Under the pieces are notes generated by a model. It saw only the letters and a program-made list of their open reading frames with translations, was not told the origin of the DNA and ran no database searches. A DNA stretch of 64,000 nt from Bacteroidota bacterium. Its GTDB lineage: Bacteria > Bacteroidota > Bacteroidia > Bacteroidales > GCA-2711565. Where the stretch lies: assembly GCA_018816945.1 (NCBI GenBank), contig JAHIVC010000041.1, forward strand, positions 1 through 64,000, written 5' to 3'. Shown here one piece after another: positions 1 to 7,844 of the stretch; positions within the stretch are counted from its first letter, which is position 1, and every line of letters begins with the position of its first letter. The position numbers and the translations under genes were made by a program.

Positions 1-173
1 CACCAGGTAGCCCAAAAATTTATAATATAGGTAGTATCATTCTCCCGATGTAAAGAAGGCTCCAATTCATCAAAATTAAGAACAGAAATACCTGAAGCCT
101 TATCAGAAGATAAATTTGAAGTGCATGATTGTAAAATAATTAAACCTAAAATAATTACTAACAGGTATTTCAT
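1..173 (-). CDS. Thioredoxin-like (TlpA-type) lipoprotein, N-terminal fragment
   Basis: The first 57 codons of a leftward gene that runs off the window. The start codon is at 173-171. The product opens with a lipoprotein signal peptide (MKYLLVIILGLIILQSC, Cys at residue 17), so it should be anchored to a membrane facing the periplasm. At residues 51-57 it reads INFWATW, and the next codon begins TG, which fits the WATWC start of a thioredoxin-fold active site as in TlpA/ResA-type disulfide reductases. The second active-site cysteine lies outside the window, so catalytic competence cannot be checked. The lipobox and the FWATW match are seen directly; the family is inferred from them. Confidence 0.75.
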   Translation of the reverse strand, partial: MKYLLVIILGLIILQSCTSNLSSDKASGISVLNFDELEPSLHRENDTTYIINFWATW

Positions 174-347
174 TACGTAAATAGTTTAACAGATCTACAA
201 ATGTACATATAGAAATGACCATTTCAACCTGACGGGAAGATTTAACTATTATTTAACAGAGTTAGAAAGAATTATTCGGAAAGAATATTTACAACTTTAC
301 TAAAATGAACGGATAAAAAGTTTTTGCAAATTAAAATGGGAACAGAC

Positions 348-379
348 AAAAAAAGGGAAGATTAAATCTTCCCTTTTTT
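348..379 (-). terminator. Rho-independent terminator of the barrel gene
   Basis: A near-perfect inverted repeat (AAAAGGGAAGATT / AATCTTCCCTTTT) with A/T runs on both sides lies just past the stop codon of the leftward barrel gene. Read on the minus strand it is a stem followed by a T run. The symmetric flanks mean it could also end rightward transcripts. Confidence 0.8.
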
Positions 380-383
380 GTTA

Positions 384-857
384 CTAAATCTCTATTAAGA
401 GCTTCACTCCAATACGAAGAAAATCTCCATCACCAAAAGTATATCGTACTTCAGGGCATAATGTCATATTATCACCTATCGGCATGCCCAGACCTATACC
501 TGCATTGAAACTTGTATTTGTTCCTGAAGCATTACCCCAGCCACCTAAGTCGACACTAAAGAAGGTTAAATTTAAACCTCCAATAGCATAAAGATTACCA
601 AAATCCAATTCTGTAAAAGAATAGTTAACATCTAAATCCAACATTGACCAATTCACATGGTTTTTTTCAAGAAAATATGTGAAAGATGGAGCTACGCTAA
701 AATTATCGCTAAAGAAATAAGCACCATTAATACTGATACCGACATTTTCCATTTCAGTAGCATACCATACACCACCACCTACTTTTTTTTGCGCATTAGC
801 CTCAGTAACTGTGAACAACACGATCACACAGATAATCATTTTTAATAAATTTTTCAT
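384..857 (-). CDS. Small outer-membrane beta-barrel protein
   Basis: A 157-residue protein with a Sec signal peptide (MKNLLKMIICVIVLFTVTEANAQ, cleavage about residue 23) followed by alternating polar and hydrophobic segments typical of an eight-strand barrel. Recognisable strands include GVWYATEMENVGISINGAYF near the start, then YAIGGLNLTFF, FNAGIGLGMPIGDNMTLCPEVRYTFG, and a last strand ending RIGVKLLIEI. It resembles the OmpX/OmpW-like porin-type barrels common in Bacteroidota and should sit in the outer membrane; no substrate can be named. It is monocistronic and ends in a strong hairpin terminator. The 12365-12871 gene encodes a protein of similar design. Confidence 0.75.
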   Translation of the reverse strand: MKNLLKMIICVIVLFTVTEANAQKKVGGGVWYATEMENVGISINGAYFFSDNFSVAPSFTYFLEKNHVNWSMLDLDVNYSFTELDFGNLYAIGGLNLTFFSVDLGGWGNASGTNTSFNAGIGLGMPIGDNMTLCPEVRYTFGDGDFLRIGVKLLIEI

Positions 858-1254
858 AATCTTTTAGTTTTAGTTTTTAATAATGATAATAAGGTTTTTT
901 GATTTTCAATTAAAGATAAATACATGAATTAATCAAACATAAAAAAAATCTGATAATAAAATTTCAAACATCCAGCTTCGCTCAAATTACATTTTCAATA
1001 AGTTAAGGTATAATATATACAGATAAAAATTTCATATTTATTTCCTATAAATTTAAAATGTTTTATAATACAAAAACCAGACTTTAAAAAAAATATTATG
1101 AACAATATTCTTTATCAAAATTCGAAAATCTTAAGTAATTATCTTATTAAATTAATAACTTAAATATCTAAATTATTTTGAATATGAAGAAAAATTACTA
1201 ATTTTATATTCGAACAGCCAAAAACCTAATAATTAACACTTAAAACCACCACTT
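858..1254. other. Intergenic region between divergent genes
   Basis: About 400 bp of very AT-rich DNA between two divergently transcribed envelope genes. It must hold both promoters, but I could not place a convincing TTG-N19-TAnnTTTG pair. No gene, hairpin or repeat is visible. Confidence 0.5.
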
Positions 1255-2136
1255 ATGAAAAAGAAATTATTACTAATAGGCATAATCTTGTTTATTGGAG
1301 TATCAATGAGTTTTTATTCCTGTAAAAAAGATTCAGATGAGAATGTAGGGGATGCTAATGCAACCGGAGTTGTTATTAACTCACAAAACGGACTTGGCCT
1401 CGCTAATGCTACCCTCTATTTCACCCGTGACTTAACTGCTACGGATTATAATAATTCAAATTATACGGTTACTTCTGACCAAAATGGAAACTATACCATA
1501 ACTAATGCTGTAGCAGGAACTTATCTCTGCTTTGTTGTTTCAAATGGATATTTCGTGCGACAATTTCAAGTAACATTGGTATCCGGAACTAACACTTTGG
1601 ATCCGGTTACTTTAGTCAATGCACCTGCAGCAGGATCATTCCGTATTGTTTTAACATGGGGATTGACACCATCTGATTTGGATAGTCATTTAACCGGACC
1701 AGACGGCAGCGGCGGAAGATTTCATATGTATTTTTCAGGCTCTGCAAAAAACCCGAATCAATATATAAGCCTCGATGTTGACGACACCTCAGGCCAAGGG
1801 CCTGAAACAACCACCATTTCAGGTTTCTTTAATGGCATGTATCGTTTCTCGGTTCATAATTATACTAATAAATATACTGCAAATGCAGGAGCTGAAATTA
1901 AGTCGTCTCCCGCAAAAGTTGAGTTATATGACTCTTCAGGCCTAAAAAACACTTTTAATCCACCTGCATTTACAGGTAACGGTGATACCTGGAGAGTATT
2001 TGAAATTGTGGTAAGCGGAACCAATAAAACTATAAACACTATTAATACTTATGTACTTTCTACTTCTTATTCTGACATAACTATTTTTAAAAGCGGTACA
2101 GAGAAAGTTGGACAATTTAAAATTAATGACTTTTAA
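1255..2136 (+). CDS. Lipoprotein with carboxypeptidase-regulatory-like and YfaP/DUF2135-like domains
   Basis: A 293-residue protein. A lipoprotein signal peptide (MKKKLLLIGIILFIGVSMSFYSC, Cys 23) implies membrane anchoring. Residues about 35-120 look like a carboxypeptidase-regulatory-like beta-sandwich (GVVINSQNGLGLANATLYF, then DQNGNYTITNAVAGTYLCFV). Residues about 128-220 contain LTWGLTPSDLDSHLTGPDG, which matches the LTW...DLDLH pattern of the YfaP/DUF2135 family, with a possible DxDxH-like metal or ligand site. The C-terminal about 70 residues look like another beta domain. The combination suggests a surface or periplasmic binding protein; no substrate is evident. It stands alone and is followed by a strong terminator. 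Confidence 0.75.
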   Translation: MKKKLLLIGIILFIGVSMSFYSCKKDSDENVGDANATGVVINSQNGLGLANATLYFTRDLTATDYNNSNYTVTSDQNGNYTITNAVAGTYLCFVVSNGYFVRQFQVTLVSGTNTLDPVTLVNAPAAGSFRIVLTWGLTPSDLDSHLTGPDGSGGRFHMYFSGSAKNPNQYISLDVDDTSGQGPETTTISGFFNGMYRFSVHNYTNKYTANAGAEIKSSPAKVELYDSSGLKNTFNPPAFTGNGDTWRVFEIVVSGTNKTINTINTYVLSTSYSDITIFKSGTEKVGQFKINDF

Positions 2137-2160
2137 AGGCCCTTATCTATTTTGAACCAC

Positions 2161-2202
2161 AGAGCCAATTGTTTTACCTAAAAACAATTGGCTCTTTTTT
2201 TT
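2161..2202 (+). terminator. Rho-independent terminator
   Basis: A perfect 15-bp stem (AGAGCCAATTGTTTT at 2161-2175 with its complement at 2181-2195), a 5-base loop and an 8-T tail lie 24 bases past the stop of the YfaP-like lipoprotein gene. It also faces the end of the convergent PD40/OmpA gene. Confidence 0.92.
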
Positions 2203-2229
2203 ACCGATAAACCTTGGTTTCCTTCATTC

Positions 2230-4173
2230 CTATAAAATTTTGATTTCTGTCCGCCTGTTTTTGGATTTACCTGATTCAGTATCATTTGTATCAATTGGTT
2301 TAGTAAAACCAAAGCCTTTATATTCCATCATCAAGGGTTCGAAACCTTTACTGATCAAATAATCATAAACCGATTTGGCTCTTTTTTTAGAAAGTTCATT
2401 ATTATAATCTATGGTTCCGACATTATCGGTATGCCCTGAAATTTCGACTCTTAATGACGGGTTTTCACTTAAAAGTGCTTCCAATTTATTCAACTCAGGA
2501 AACGAGCTTTCCATCAATTCGAATTTATTGATTTCAAAAAAGATGTTATTCAAAACCATGATTTCGCCTGATTTCAATTTTTTGAGCGGGATCTGGATTT
2601 CAACAGGATCGGCTTTACTGCCTTTAAAATGGGTATTAAAATGATCGGAATAAAATAAGTAGCCCTTTTTGTCCACATTTAGTGAAATCATTTGATCCAT
2701 CGGTAGAGCAACCAAAAAGGCCCCGGTCTCCAAATCAGATTCGGAACGGGTGAACAGTTCACCTGTTTCCGGCTTCACCAACTCAACTTTTGCATTTAAC
2801 TTCTCCCCTGTTTCAGCATCATAAACAATCCCTTTAACATAAGTTACCGGATTGGGCCGAACTGCTTGATTCAAGCTAAATTTATAAATATCAAAGCCCC
2901 CGAATCCATTCGGTTGATCGGAAGAAATGTAGGCAGTTAATCCGTCGGGGGCCACGATCAGGTTAATTTCGTCCCGATCGGTATTCACGGGATAACCCAG
3001 ATTTTCAGGCATACTCCAATTTCCATCGGATGAATATTTACTCACGAATAAATCGTACCCTCCCATCCCAATATGGCCGTTCGACGAAAAAAAGAGCGTG
3101 GCAGCATCGTAATGGATCAAGGGAGCCATCTCATCGCCAGTGGTATTTATGGTTGAACCTGCATTTTGAGGATTTGTAAAATTTCCGTTTTTATCCAGTT
3201 CTGAAATCCAGATGTCCGACCCACCAAACCCACCGGGACGTTTGCTGGCAAAAAACAAACTTATACCATTGGATGAAAAACATGGTTGAGAATCCCAACT
3301 ACCTGAATTAACAATCGAGCCCAGATTTTTAGCATCACTTAGTTTCCCGTCAATAATTTTGGAATAATACAAATCGCAGCCGCCTTTGCTATCTGCCTTA
3401 TTACAGGATGTAAAAAAGAGATAACGATTATTAGGTGAAACCGATGCCCCTCCTGCCCCATCAATGAACTGATCCCCAAATATTACAATTTTCGGATCGG
3501 ACCAATTTATGCTATCCAATTGGGTTTGATAAATATTTTCGATGTAAGCCGGAGCGTTCTGAATCACATCAACAACTTTACTTTTAATGGTCAGATACAT
3601 TGATTGTTCATCCGTACTTAATGAATTCACATATTCATCGTTTGAGCTATTCACCTTTTGACCAAGGTTTTTAGGCTTAAATTCAACAGGGTTTTGATAG
3701 GCATTTTTTCTATATTCCGCAGTTAATTTTAATTGTTCAGCCTCTCTTCGCTCCCGTTCATCGGCTATTCTCAAACTTAAATATTTCGAAAGATATTTAA
3801 TGGCAGCGTCGAAATTTTTCAATTTCACTTCCAACTCCGCCAACGCATAAAACAGATGATTGAATTCATCGGTCGAAAGATCTAACGCCTTTCGATAAAA
3901 ATGAGCTGCCAATTCAATTTGTTCATGCATCTCATAAATATTACCCGCAAGTACCCATGAGGAAGCAAATAAACTATCTCTTTTGATGGCCTCAAGTGCA
4001 AACTCAAGTGCATTGGTAGTATCATTTTGTTTGAAATGGATAAATGCCAGCTCTTGAAGTTTTAAGGCTTTTTTATTCACCTGATGCTGAGCGATCAATG
4101 TAGGAGTGATAAAACTAAATATAAAGATGAATATTAAACCCGGAAAGCGATATTTCATCTTTTTTAAAAGCAT
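2230..4173 (-). CDS. TPR / PD40 beta-propeller / OmpA-family protein (PorE-like architecture)
   Basis: A 647-residue envelope protein. After a signal peptide (about residues 1-28, ending TPTLIAQ) come TPR-like helices (about 30-150), a PD40 propeller (about 200-440, with blade motifs FGGSDIWISEL, MGGYDLFVSKY and FGGFDIYKF), a carboxypeptidase-regulatory-like domain (about 450-530, YVKGIVYDAETGEKLNAKVEL), and a C-terminal OmpA-like peptidoglycan-binding domain (about 545-647, with ISGHTDNVG and NRRTEIKIL). This domain order is that of PorE, which links the type IX secretion machinery to peptidoglycan, but PorE is a lipoprotein and no lipobox cysteine is seen here, and many paralogues share the layout. 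It is the last gene of a leftward run with queE and folD (8-bp gap to queE). The internal ATG at 4158 (MKYRF) is an equally good start. Confidence 0.85.
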   Translation of the reverse strand: MLLKKMKYRFPGLIFIFIFSFITPTLIAQHQVNKKALKLQELAFIHFKQNDTTNALEFALEAIKRDSLFASSWVLAGNIYEMHEQIELAAHFYRKALDLSTDEFNHLFYALAELEVKLKNFDAAIKYLSKYLSLRIADERERREAEQLKLTAEYRKNAYQNPVEFKPKNLGQKVNSSNDEYVNSLSTDEQSMYLTIKSKVVDVIQNAPAYIENIYQTQLDSINWSDPKIVIFGDQFIDGAGGASVSPNNRYLFFTSCNKADSKGGCDLYYSKIIDGKLSDAKNLGSIVNSGSWDSQPCFSSNGISLFFASKRPGGFGGSDIWISELDKNGNFTNPQNAGSTINTTGDEMAPLIHYDAATLFFSSNGHIGMGGYDLFVSKYSSDGNWSMPENLGYPVNTDRDEINLIVAPDGLTAYISSDQPNGFGGFDIYKFSLNQAVRPNPVTYVKGIVYDAETGEKLNAKVELVKPETGELFTRSESDLETGAFLVALPMDQMISLNVDKKGYLFYSDHFNTHFKGSKADPVEIQIPLKKLKSGEIMVLNNIFFEINKFELMESSFPELNKLEALLSENPSLRVEISGHTDNVGTIDYNNELSKKRAKSVYDYLISKGFEPLMMEYKGFGFTKPIDTNDTESGKSKNRRTEIKIL

Positions 4174-4181
4174 AGCCTAAT

Positions 4182-4814
4182 TTATGGAATTTTCATGTAC
4201 TTATGACTCTGTAACGAAATTTTCCATTTGGGATTGTTCTTGGCGTATTCAATTATGATCGGTAAAATTTTCGGAGCTACACTCCACTCGGGTTGCAAAT
4301 AGAGTTCGCAATGCTCGCTAACCTTGAGAGAATTCTCCTCTGCCCATGCAATGTCAGCCTCAGTTTGAACGATCATTTTAAGTTCATGGGCCTTTTTAAA
4401 GATTTCTTTTTTAGGTGGGATTTGTCGTTTGGGCGATAAACAAATCCAATCCCATTCGCCACTCAGTTTATGGGCACCGGAGGTTTCAATAAAAGTGAGT
4501 ATTTGATTTTTGTGCAATTCGGCAGTGAAATAGCCCAATTCATACATAGATGGTTCGCCTCCGGTCACAACAACTGCCTTTCCCGGGGTTGCAACAGCCC
4601 GTTTAACGATATCATCAGCTAATACAGCGGGATGAAGCTCTGCATTCCACGATCGTTTGGTATCGCACCAGCTACATCCCACATCACATCCACCAATACG
4701 CACGAAATAGGCTGGTTTGCCTGTATGAAAACCTTCACCCTGAATGGTGTAAAATTCCTCCATTAATGGAAGCAATTTCCCATTCTTCAAATTCTGTTCA
4801 ACTGATTCAATCAT
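4182..4814 (-). CDS. queE: 7-carboxy-7-deazaguanine synthase (queuosine pathway)
   Basis: A 210-residue radical-SAM enzyme that rearranges 6-carboxytetrahydropterin to 7-carboxy-7-deazaguanine, the ring-contraction step toward preQ0 and queuosine. Seen: the substrate-binding start (LMEEFYTIQGEGFHTGKPAYF), the cluster-binding CDVGCSWC (a C-x3-C-x2-C radical-SAM motif), the SAM-binding GGEPSMY, and CLSPKRQIPPKK further on. The length fits the family. It lies between folD (19-bp gap) and the PD40/OmpA gene (8-bp gap) on the same strand, so co-transcription is likely. No other queuosine gene is in the window. Confidence 0.93.
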   Translation of the reverse strand: MIESVEQNLKNGKLLPLMEEFYTIQGEGFHTGKPAYFVRIGGCDVGCSWCDTKRSWNAELHPAVLADDIVKRAVATPGKAVVVTGGEPSMYELGYFTAELHKNQILTFIETSGAHKLSGEWDWICLSPKRQIPPKKEIFKKAHELKMIVQTEADIAWAEENSLKVSEHCELYLQPEWSVAPKILPIIIEYAKNNPKWKISLQSHKYMKIP

Positions 4815-4833
4815 CTATGTCTGTTCTGCTTGT

Positions 4834-5712
4834 TTAGCGAACCTCTTTTTTATAGGCTTTTAAAGTATTTTGAAGTAAGGATACGATTGTCATTGGTCCA
4901 ACTCCTCCCGGAACAGGAGTTATATAACTGCATTTTTCGGCTACTTCATCAAATGCAACATCACCTATAAGTTTAAATCCCGATTGGGTTTTAGTAGAAG
5001 CTACGCGATGCATTCCCACATCAATAACTACTGCACCTTCTTTGACCATATCTGCTTTGATGAATTCACAAACACCGATAGCAGCGATTAAGATATCTGC
5101 TGATTTGCATATTTCCTTCAGATTTTCTGTTTTGCTATGGCAAAGGGTAACGGTGGCGTTTGCATTTTTTGCTTTGCGCGACAATAAAACACTAACAGGA
5201 GTTCCAACGATATTACTTCTTCCGACCACTACAACATGTTTACCGGCGGTTTCTATTTTGCTCTGCTCTAGAAGCATCATAATTCCCTGAGGTGTAGCTG
5301 AAATAAAAGTTGGCAATCCAAGAACCATCTTTCCAATATTAATGGGGTGAAAGCCATCCACATCCTTTTTGGGATCGATACGTTGTATTATTTTATTTTC
5401 GTCAATATGAGCGGGCAAAGGCAACTGTACAATAAATCCGTCAACTTCATCATCATTATTTAAGAAATCAACTATCTCCAATAATTCTTTTTCACTGATA
5501 GATGAAGGATGACGATAAATAGATGATGTCATTCCAACAGAAGCACAAGCTTTCTCTTTTGATGCGACATAGGTATGACTTGCAGCATCATCTCCAACTA
5601 AAATCGCTACCAGATGTGGACCTCTCTCATCCTTATCAATCATCGCAGCAACTTCTTTTGCAATTTCAGACTTTATTTTTTCTGCTATTTTCTTTCCGTC
5701 GATAATTTTCAT
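4834..5712 (-). CDS. folD: Bifunctional methylenetetrahydrofolate dehydrogenase / methenyltetrahydrofolate cyclohydrolase
   Basis: A 292-residue cytosolic enzyme that interconverts 5,10-methylene-, 5,10-methenyl- and 10-formyl-tetrahydrofolate with NADP. Seen: the catalytic-lysine region (HTYVASKEKACASVGM), the substrate loop (DGFIVQLPLPAH), DGFHPINIGK, the Rossmann-fold VVVGRSNIVGTPVSVLL, and the C-terminal PGGVGPMTIVSLLQNT. Length and motifs are standard. The start codon (5712-5710) directly abuts the first heptamer-repeat block, so its 5' leader consists of repeat sequence, which may affect expression. Downstream on the same strand are queE and the PD40/OmpA gene. Confidence 0.96.
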   Translation of the reverse strand: MKIIDGKKIAEKIKSEIAKEVAAMIDKDERGPHLVAILVGDDAASHTYVASKEKACASVGMTSSIYRHPSSISEKELLEIVDFLNNDDEVDGFIVQLPLPAHIDENKIIQRIDPKKDVDGFHPINIGKMVLGLPTFISATPQGIMMLLEQSKIETAGKHVVVVGRSNIVGTPVSVLLSRKAKNANATVTLCHSKTENLKEICKSADILIAAIGVCEFIKADMVKEGAVVIDVGMHRVASTKTQSGFKLIGDVAFDEVAEKCSYITPVPGGVGPMTIVSLLQNTLKAYKKEVR

Positions 5713-5713
5713 A

Positions 5714-5762
5714 TGTTGGCTATTGGCTTTTAGCTGTTGGCTGTTAGTTATTGGCTGTTGGC
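5714..5762 (+). repeat. Heptamer repeat block 1 (7 units of TRTTRGC)
   Basis: Seven head-to-tail 7-bp units: TGTTGGC TATTGGC TTTTAGC then TGTTGGC TGTTAGT TATTGGC then TGTTGGC. The block begins 2 bp from the folD start codon and covers the last codons and stop (5748-5750) of the four-helix-bundle gene. Blocks 2 and 3 of the same unit lie on the other side of that gene. Confidence 0.85.
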
Positions 5763-6110
5763 TTTAAGTTTTTGGATTAGACTATTAATTTGCTTTTTAA
5801 GCTTTGTTAAATTATCCAATAATAATTGAATTTCATCAATTTTTAAAATACTAATTTCAATTAAAATTAAAATTTGAGTTTCCAATTCAAAAGCTGAACC
5901 TAAGGCTATTTCAAGAAATCTCTTAAAATCCTTTTGACTATCCCGACTACATCCTTCTGCAATATTTGAAGGAATTGAAATTGCTGCTCTAGTCATTTGA
6001 CTTCTCATGCCAAATTTTTCATCATTAGGCAATAATTCAACAATCTGATAAACTGCCTTTACTAGCTCCATTCCGTCTTGCCAAATATTTAATGTTTTGA
6101 AATCTCTCAT
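5748..6110 (-). CDS. Four-helix-bundle protein (S23 / 23S rRNA intervening-sequence family)
   Basis: A 120-residue protein of the four-helix-bundle family first named for proteins encoded in intervening sequences of 23S rRNA and related to the Avd accessory protein of diversity-generating retroelements. Seen: the N-terminal FKTLNIWQDGMELVKAVYQI, the signature RSQMTRAAISIPSNIAEGCSR, then KDFKRFLEIALGSAFELETQ, and a C-terminal helix of leucine/isoleucine repeats. The molecular role is unknown; relatives form pentameric barrels that bind nucleic acid. No rRNA, reverse transcriptase or variable-repeat gene is nearby. The last residues (KANSQ) and stop codon are encoded by heptamer-repeat DNA, and more repeat blocks lie upstream, so gene and repeats look like one unit inserted between ffh and folD. 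Confidence 0.88.
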   Translation of the reverse strand: MRDFKTLNIWQDGMELVKAVYQIVELLPNDEKFGMRSQMTRAAISIPSNIAEGCSRDSQKDFKRFLEIALGSAFELETQILILIEISILKIDEIQLLLDNLTKLKKQINSLIQKLKANSQ

Positions 6111-6118
6111 TTGTTTGT

Positions 6119-6153
6119 TTTTGGCTGTTTGCTATTAGCTATTGGCTACTAGG
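6119..6153 (+). repeat. Heptamer repeat block 2 (5 units)
   Basis: Units TTTTGGC TGTTTGC TATTAGC then TATTGGC TACTAGG, in the same orientation as block 1, lying just upstream of the four-helix-bundle start codon. Bases 6124-6139 are a perfect 16-bp inverted match to 6264-6279 in block 3. Confidence 0.8.
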
Positions 6154-6235
6154 CCTTTAATTTAATCTTAATTCTTAATAATTTAATTATGTTCTTTATA
6201 TAATGATATTTGGGACTTGTTTTCAAAATTATGAA

Positions 6236-6284
6236 GCTAAACGCTAACTGCTAATAGCTAACGGCTAATAGCAAACAGCTATCT
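6236..6284 (-). repeat. Heptamer repeat block 3 (inverted units)
   Basis: On the plus strand the units read GCTAAAC GCTAACT, GCTAATA GCTAACG, GCTAATA GCAAACA and a degenerate GCTATCT. They are the reverse complement of the block 1 and 2 unit. The block ends on the ffh stop codon (6281-6279). With block 2 it could form a long imperfect hairpin around an 82-bp spacer. Confidence 0.8.
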
Positions 6285-7613
6285 TCTCCCTGCATTCCGC
6301 ATCAAATTCATCATATTTTTGCCTTTGCCGCCTGTCATCATTTTCATCATTTTGCTGGTTTCTCCAAATTGTTTAATCAATCTGTTTACTTCCTGAATAT
6401 CTGTCCCGCTGCCTATGGCCACACGTTTTTTTCGAGTACCGTTCAATAATTTCGGATCTTCCCGTTCCTGAGGCGTCATCGAATAGATGATGGCTTCAAT
6501 GCTTTTGAAGGCATCATCGTCAATTTCTGTATCTTTCAATGCTTTGCTCATTCCCGGTATCATTCCCATCAAATCCTTCACATTACCCATTTTTTTGATT
6601 TGCTTGATCTGAGAAAGAAAATCATTAAAATTGAACTGATTCTTGACAATTTTTCGTTGCAGAATTTTAGCTTCTTCTACATCGTATTGTTCCTGTGCTT
6701 TTTCAACCAACGAAACAATGTCGCCCATCCCCAGAATACGATCTGCCATCCTGCTTGGATGAAAAATATCGATGGCCTCCATTTTCTCGCCAATACCCAC
6801 AAACTTGATTGGTTTATTAACAACCGATCGAATTGTTAATGCGGCCCCACCACGTGTATCGCCATCTAATTTTGTTAAAACAACGCCGTCATAATCCAAT
6901 CGATCATTAAAGGTTTTGGCAGTATTAACCGCATCCTGACCTGTCATTGAATCTACTACAAACAAGGTTTCATGCGGATTAATGGTATTTTTGATCGACG
7001 AAATTTCGTTCATCATCTCATCATCAATCGCCAAACGACCTGCTGTATCAACGATTACATAATTCAGGCCTTTATCTTTTGCATAACTAATTGCATGCTT
7101 GGCTATTTTAATAGGGTTGTTATTATCAATTTCAGTAAATACTTCAACCCCGATCTGTTCGCCTAAAACCTGCAATTGTTTAATAGCTGCAGGACGATAA
7201 ACGTCGCAAGCAACCAATAATAGTTTCTTACCTTTCTTAGTTTTAAGGTAATTGGCCAGTTTGGCCGAAAAAGTAGTTTTACCGGAACCTTGCAAACCGG
7301 CAATTAAAACGATGGCAGGATTTCCCTTTTCATTCAGATCCACTTTCTCGGAACCCATCAGGCGTGTTAGTTCATCATGAACAACTTTAATCATTAGTTG
7401 TCCGGGAGAAACTGCAGTTAATACATTTAGGCCAAGGGCCCTTTGTTTAACATCTTCTGTAAATTGTTTGGCAATTTTATAGCTAACATCCGCATCGAGT
7501 AATGCTTTACGCACTTCTTTCAGGGTTTCTGCAATGTTAATTTCTGTAATATATCCCTGCCCTTTTAATAATTTAAACGAGCGCTCCAGCTTTTCTGATA
7601 AACCTTCAAACAT
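6279..7613 (-). CDS. ffh: Signal recognition particle GTPase Ffh (SRP54)
   Basis: A 444-residue protein that, with 4.5S RNA, binds signal sequences of nascent membrane proteins and docks them to FtsY. Domains: N-terminal helical bundle (about 1-85), the G domain with P-loop GLQGSGKTTFSAKL (about 107-120), DVYRPAAIKQLQVL, DTAGRLAIDDEMM and TKLDGDTRGGAAL, then the methionine-rich M domain (about 325-444, ending MMKMMTGGKGKNMMNLMRNA). Length is normal. Its stop codon lies at the edge of heptamer-repeat block 3, suggesting the ffh-folD junction was opened by insertion of the repeat unit. It is the first gene of the leftward run. Confidence 0.97.
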   Translation of the reverse strand: MFEGLSEKLERSFKLLKGQGYITEINIAETLKEVRKALLDADVSYKIAKQFTEDVKQRALGLNVLTAVSPGQLMIKVVHDELTRLMGSEKVDLNEKGNPAIVLIAGLQGSGKTTFSAKLANYLKTKKGKKLLLVACDVYRPAAIKQLQVLGEQIGVEVFTEIDNNNPIKIAKHAISYAKDKGLNYVIVDTAGRLAIDDEMMNEISSIKNTINPHETLFVVDSMTGQDAVNTAKTFNDRLDYDGVVLTKLDGDTRGGAALTIRSVVNKPIKFVGIGEKMEAIDIFHPSRMADRILGMGDIVSLVEKAQEQYDVEEAKILQRKIVKNQFNFNDFLSQIKQIKKMGNVKDLMGMIPGMSKALKDTEIDDDAFKSIEAIIYSMTPQEREDPKLLNGTRKKRVAIGSGTDIQEVNRLIKQFGETSKMMKMMTGGKGKNMMNLMRNAGRR

Positions 7614-7699
7614 ATTCTATTTTTTTTGGGACTACAAAATTAGTAATTTGTGACAAATAATTTGCGAATAAAACCATCTAGATATAATTAGTACACATA

Positions 7700-7728
7700 T
7701 TGTCAATTTCGCAAAATTTGTATATTTA
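7700..7728 (+). promoter_or_regulatory. Possible Bacteroidota promoter for lemA
   Basis: TTG at 7700-7702, an 18-bp spacer, then TATATTTA at 7721-7728, seven of eight bases of TAnnTTTG. It lies in the divergent ffh-lemA region and would give a leader of about 110 bases. Sequence match only. Confidence 0.4.
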
Positions 7729-7844
7729 CGTTATCCTTTTAAATGCAAGAAATTTGAAGGCCTTCGAGATAAAAGCATCAATCACCAAGGATGAAAATTC
7801 TTTCATCTTCAATTTATTATCCATCACTAAAAACCATTAAAACT

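Noticed and set aside
2230-4173. Assignment as PorE proper
   Set aside because: Domain order fits, but PorE is a lipoprotein and no lipobox is present; several paralogues share this layout.
5748-6110. Part of a diversity-generating retroelement (Avd)
   Set aside because: The four-helix-bundle family includes Avd, but no reverse transcriptase, template repeat or variable repeat is nearby.
5714-6284. Heptamer blocks as a CRISPR array
   Set aside because: Units are contiguous 7-mers without spacers, and no cas gene is present.
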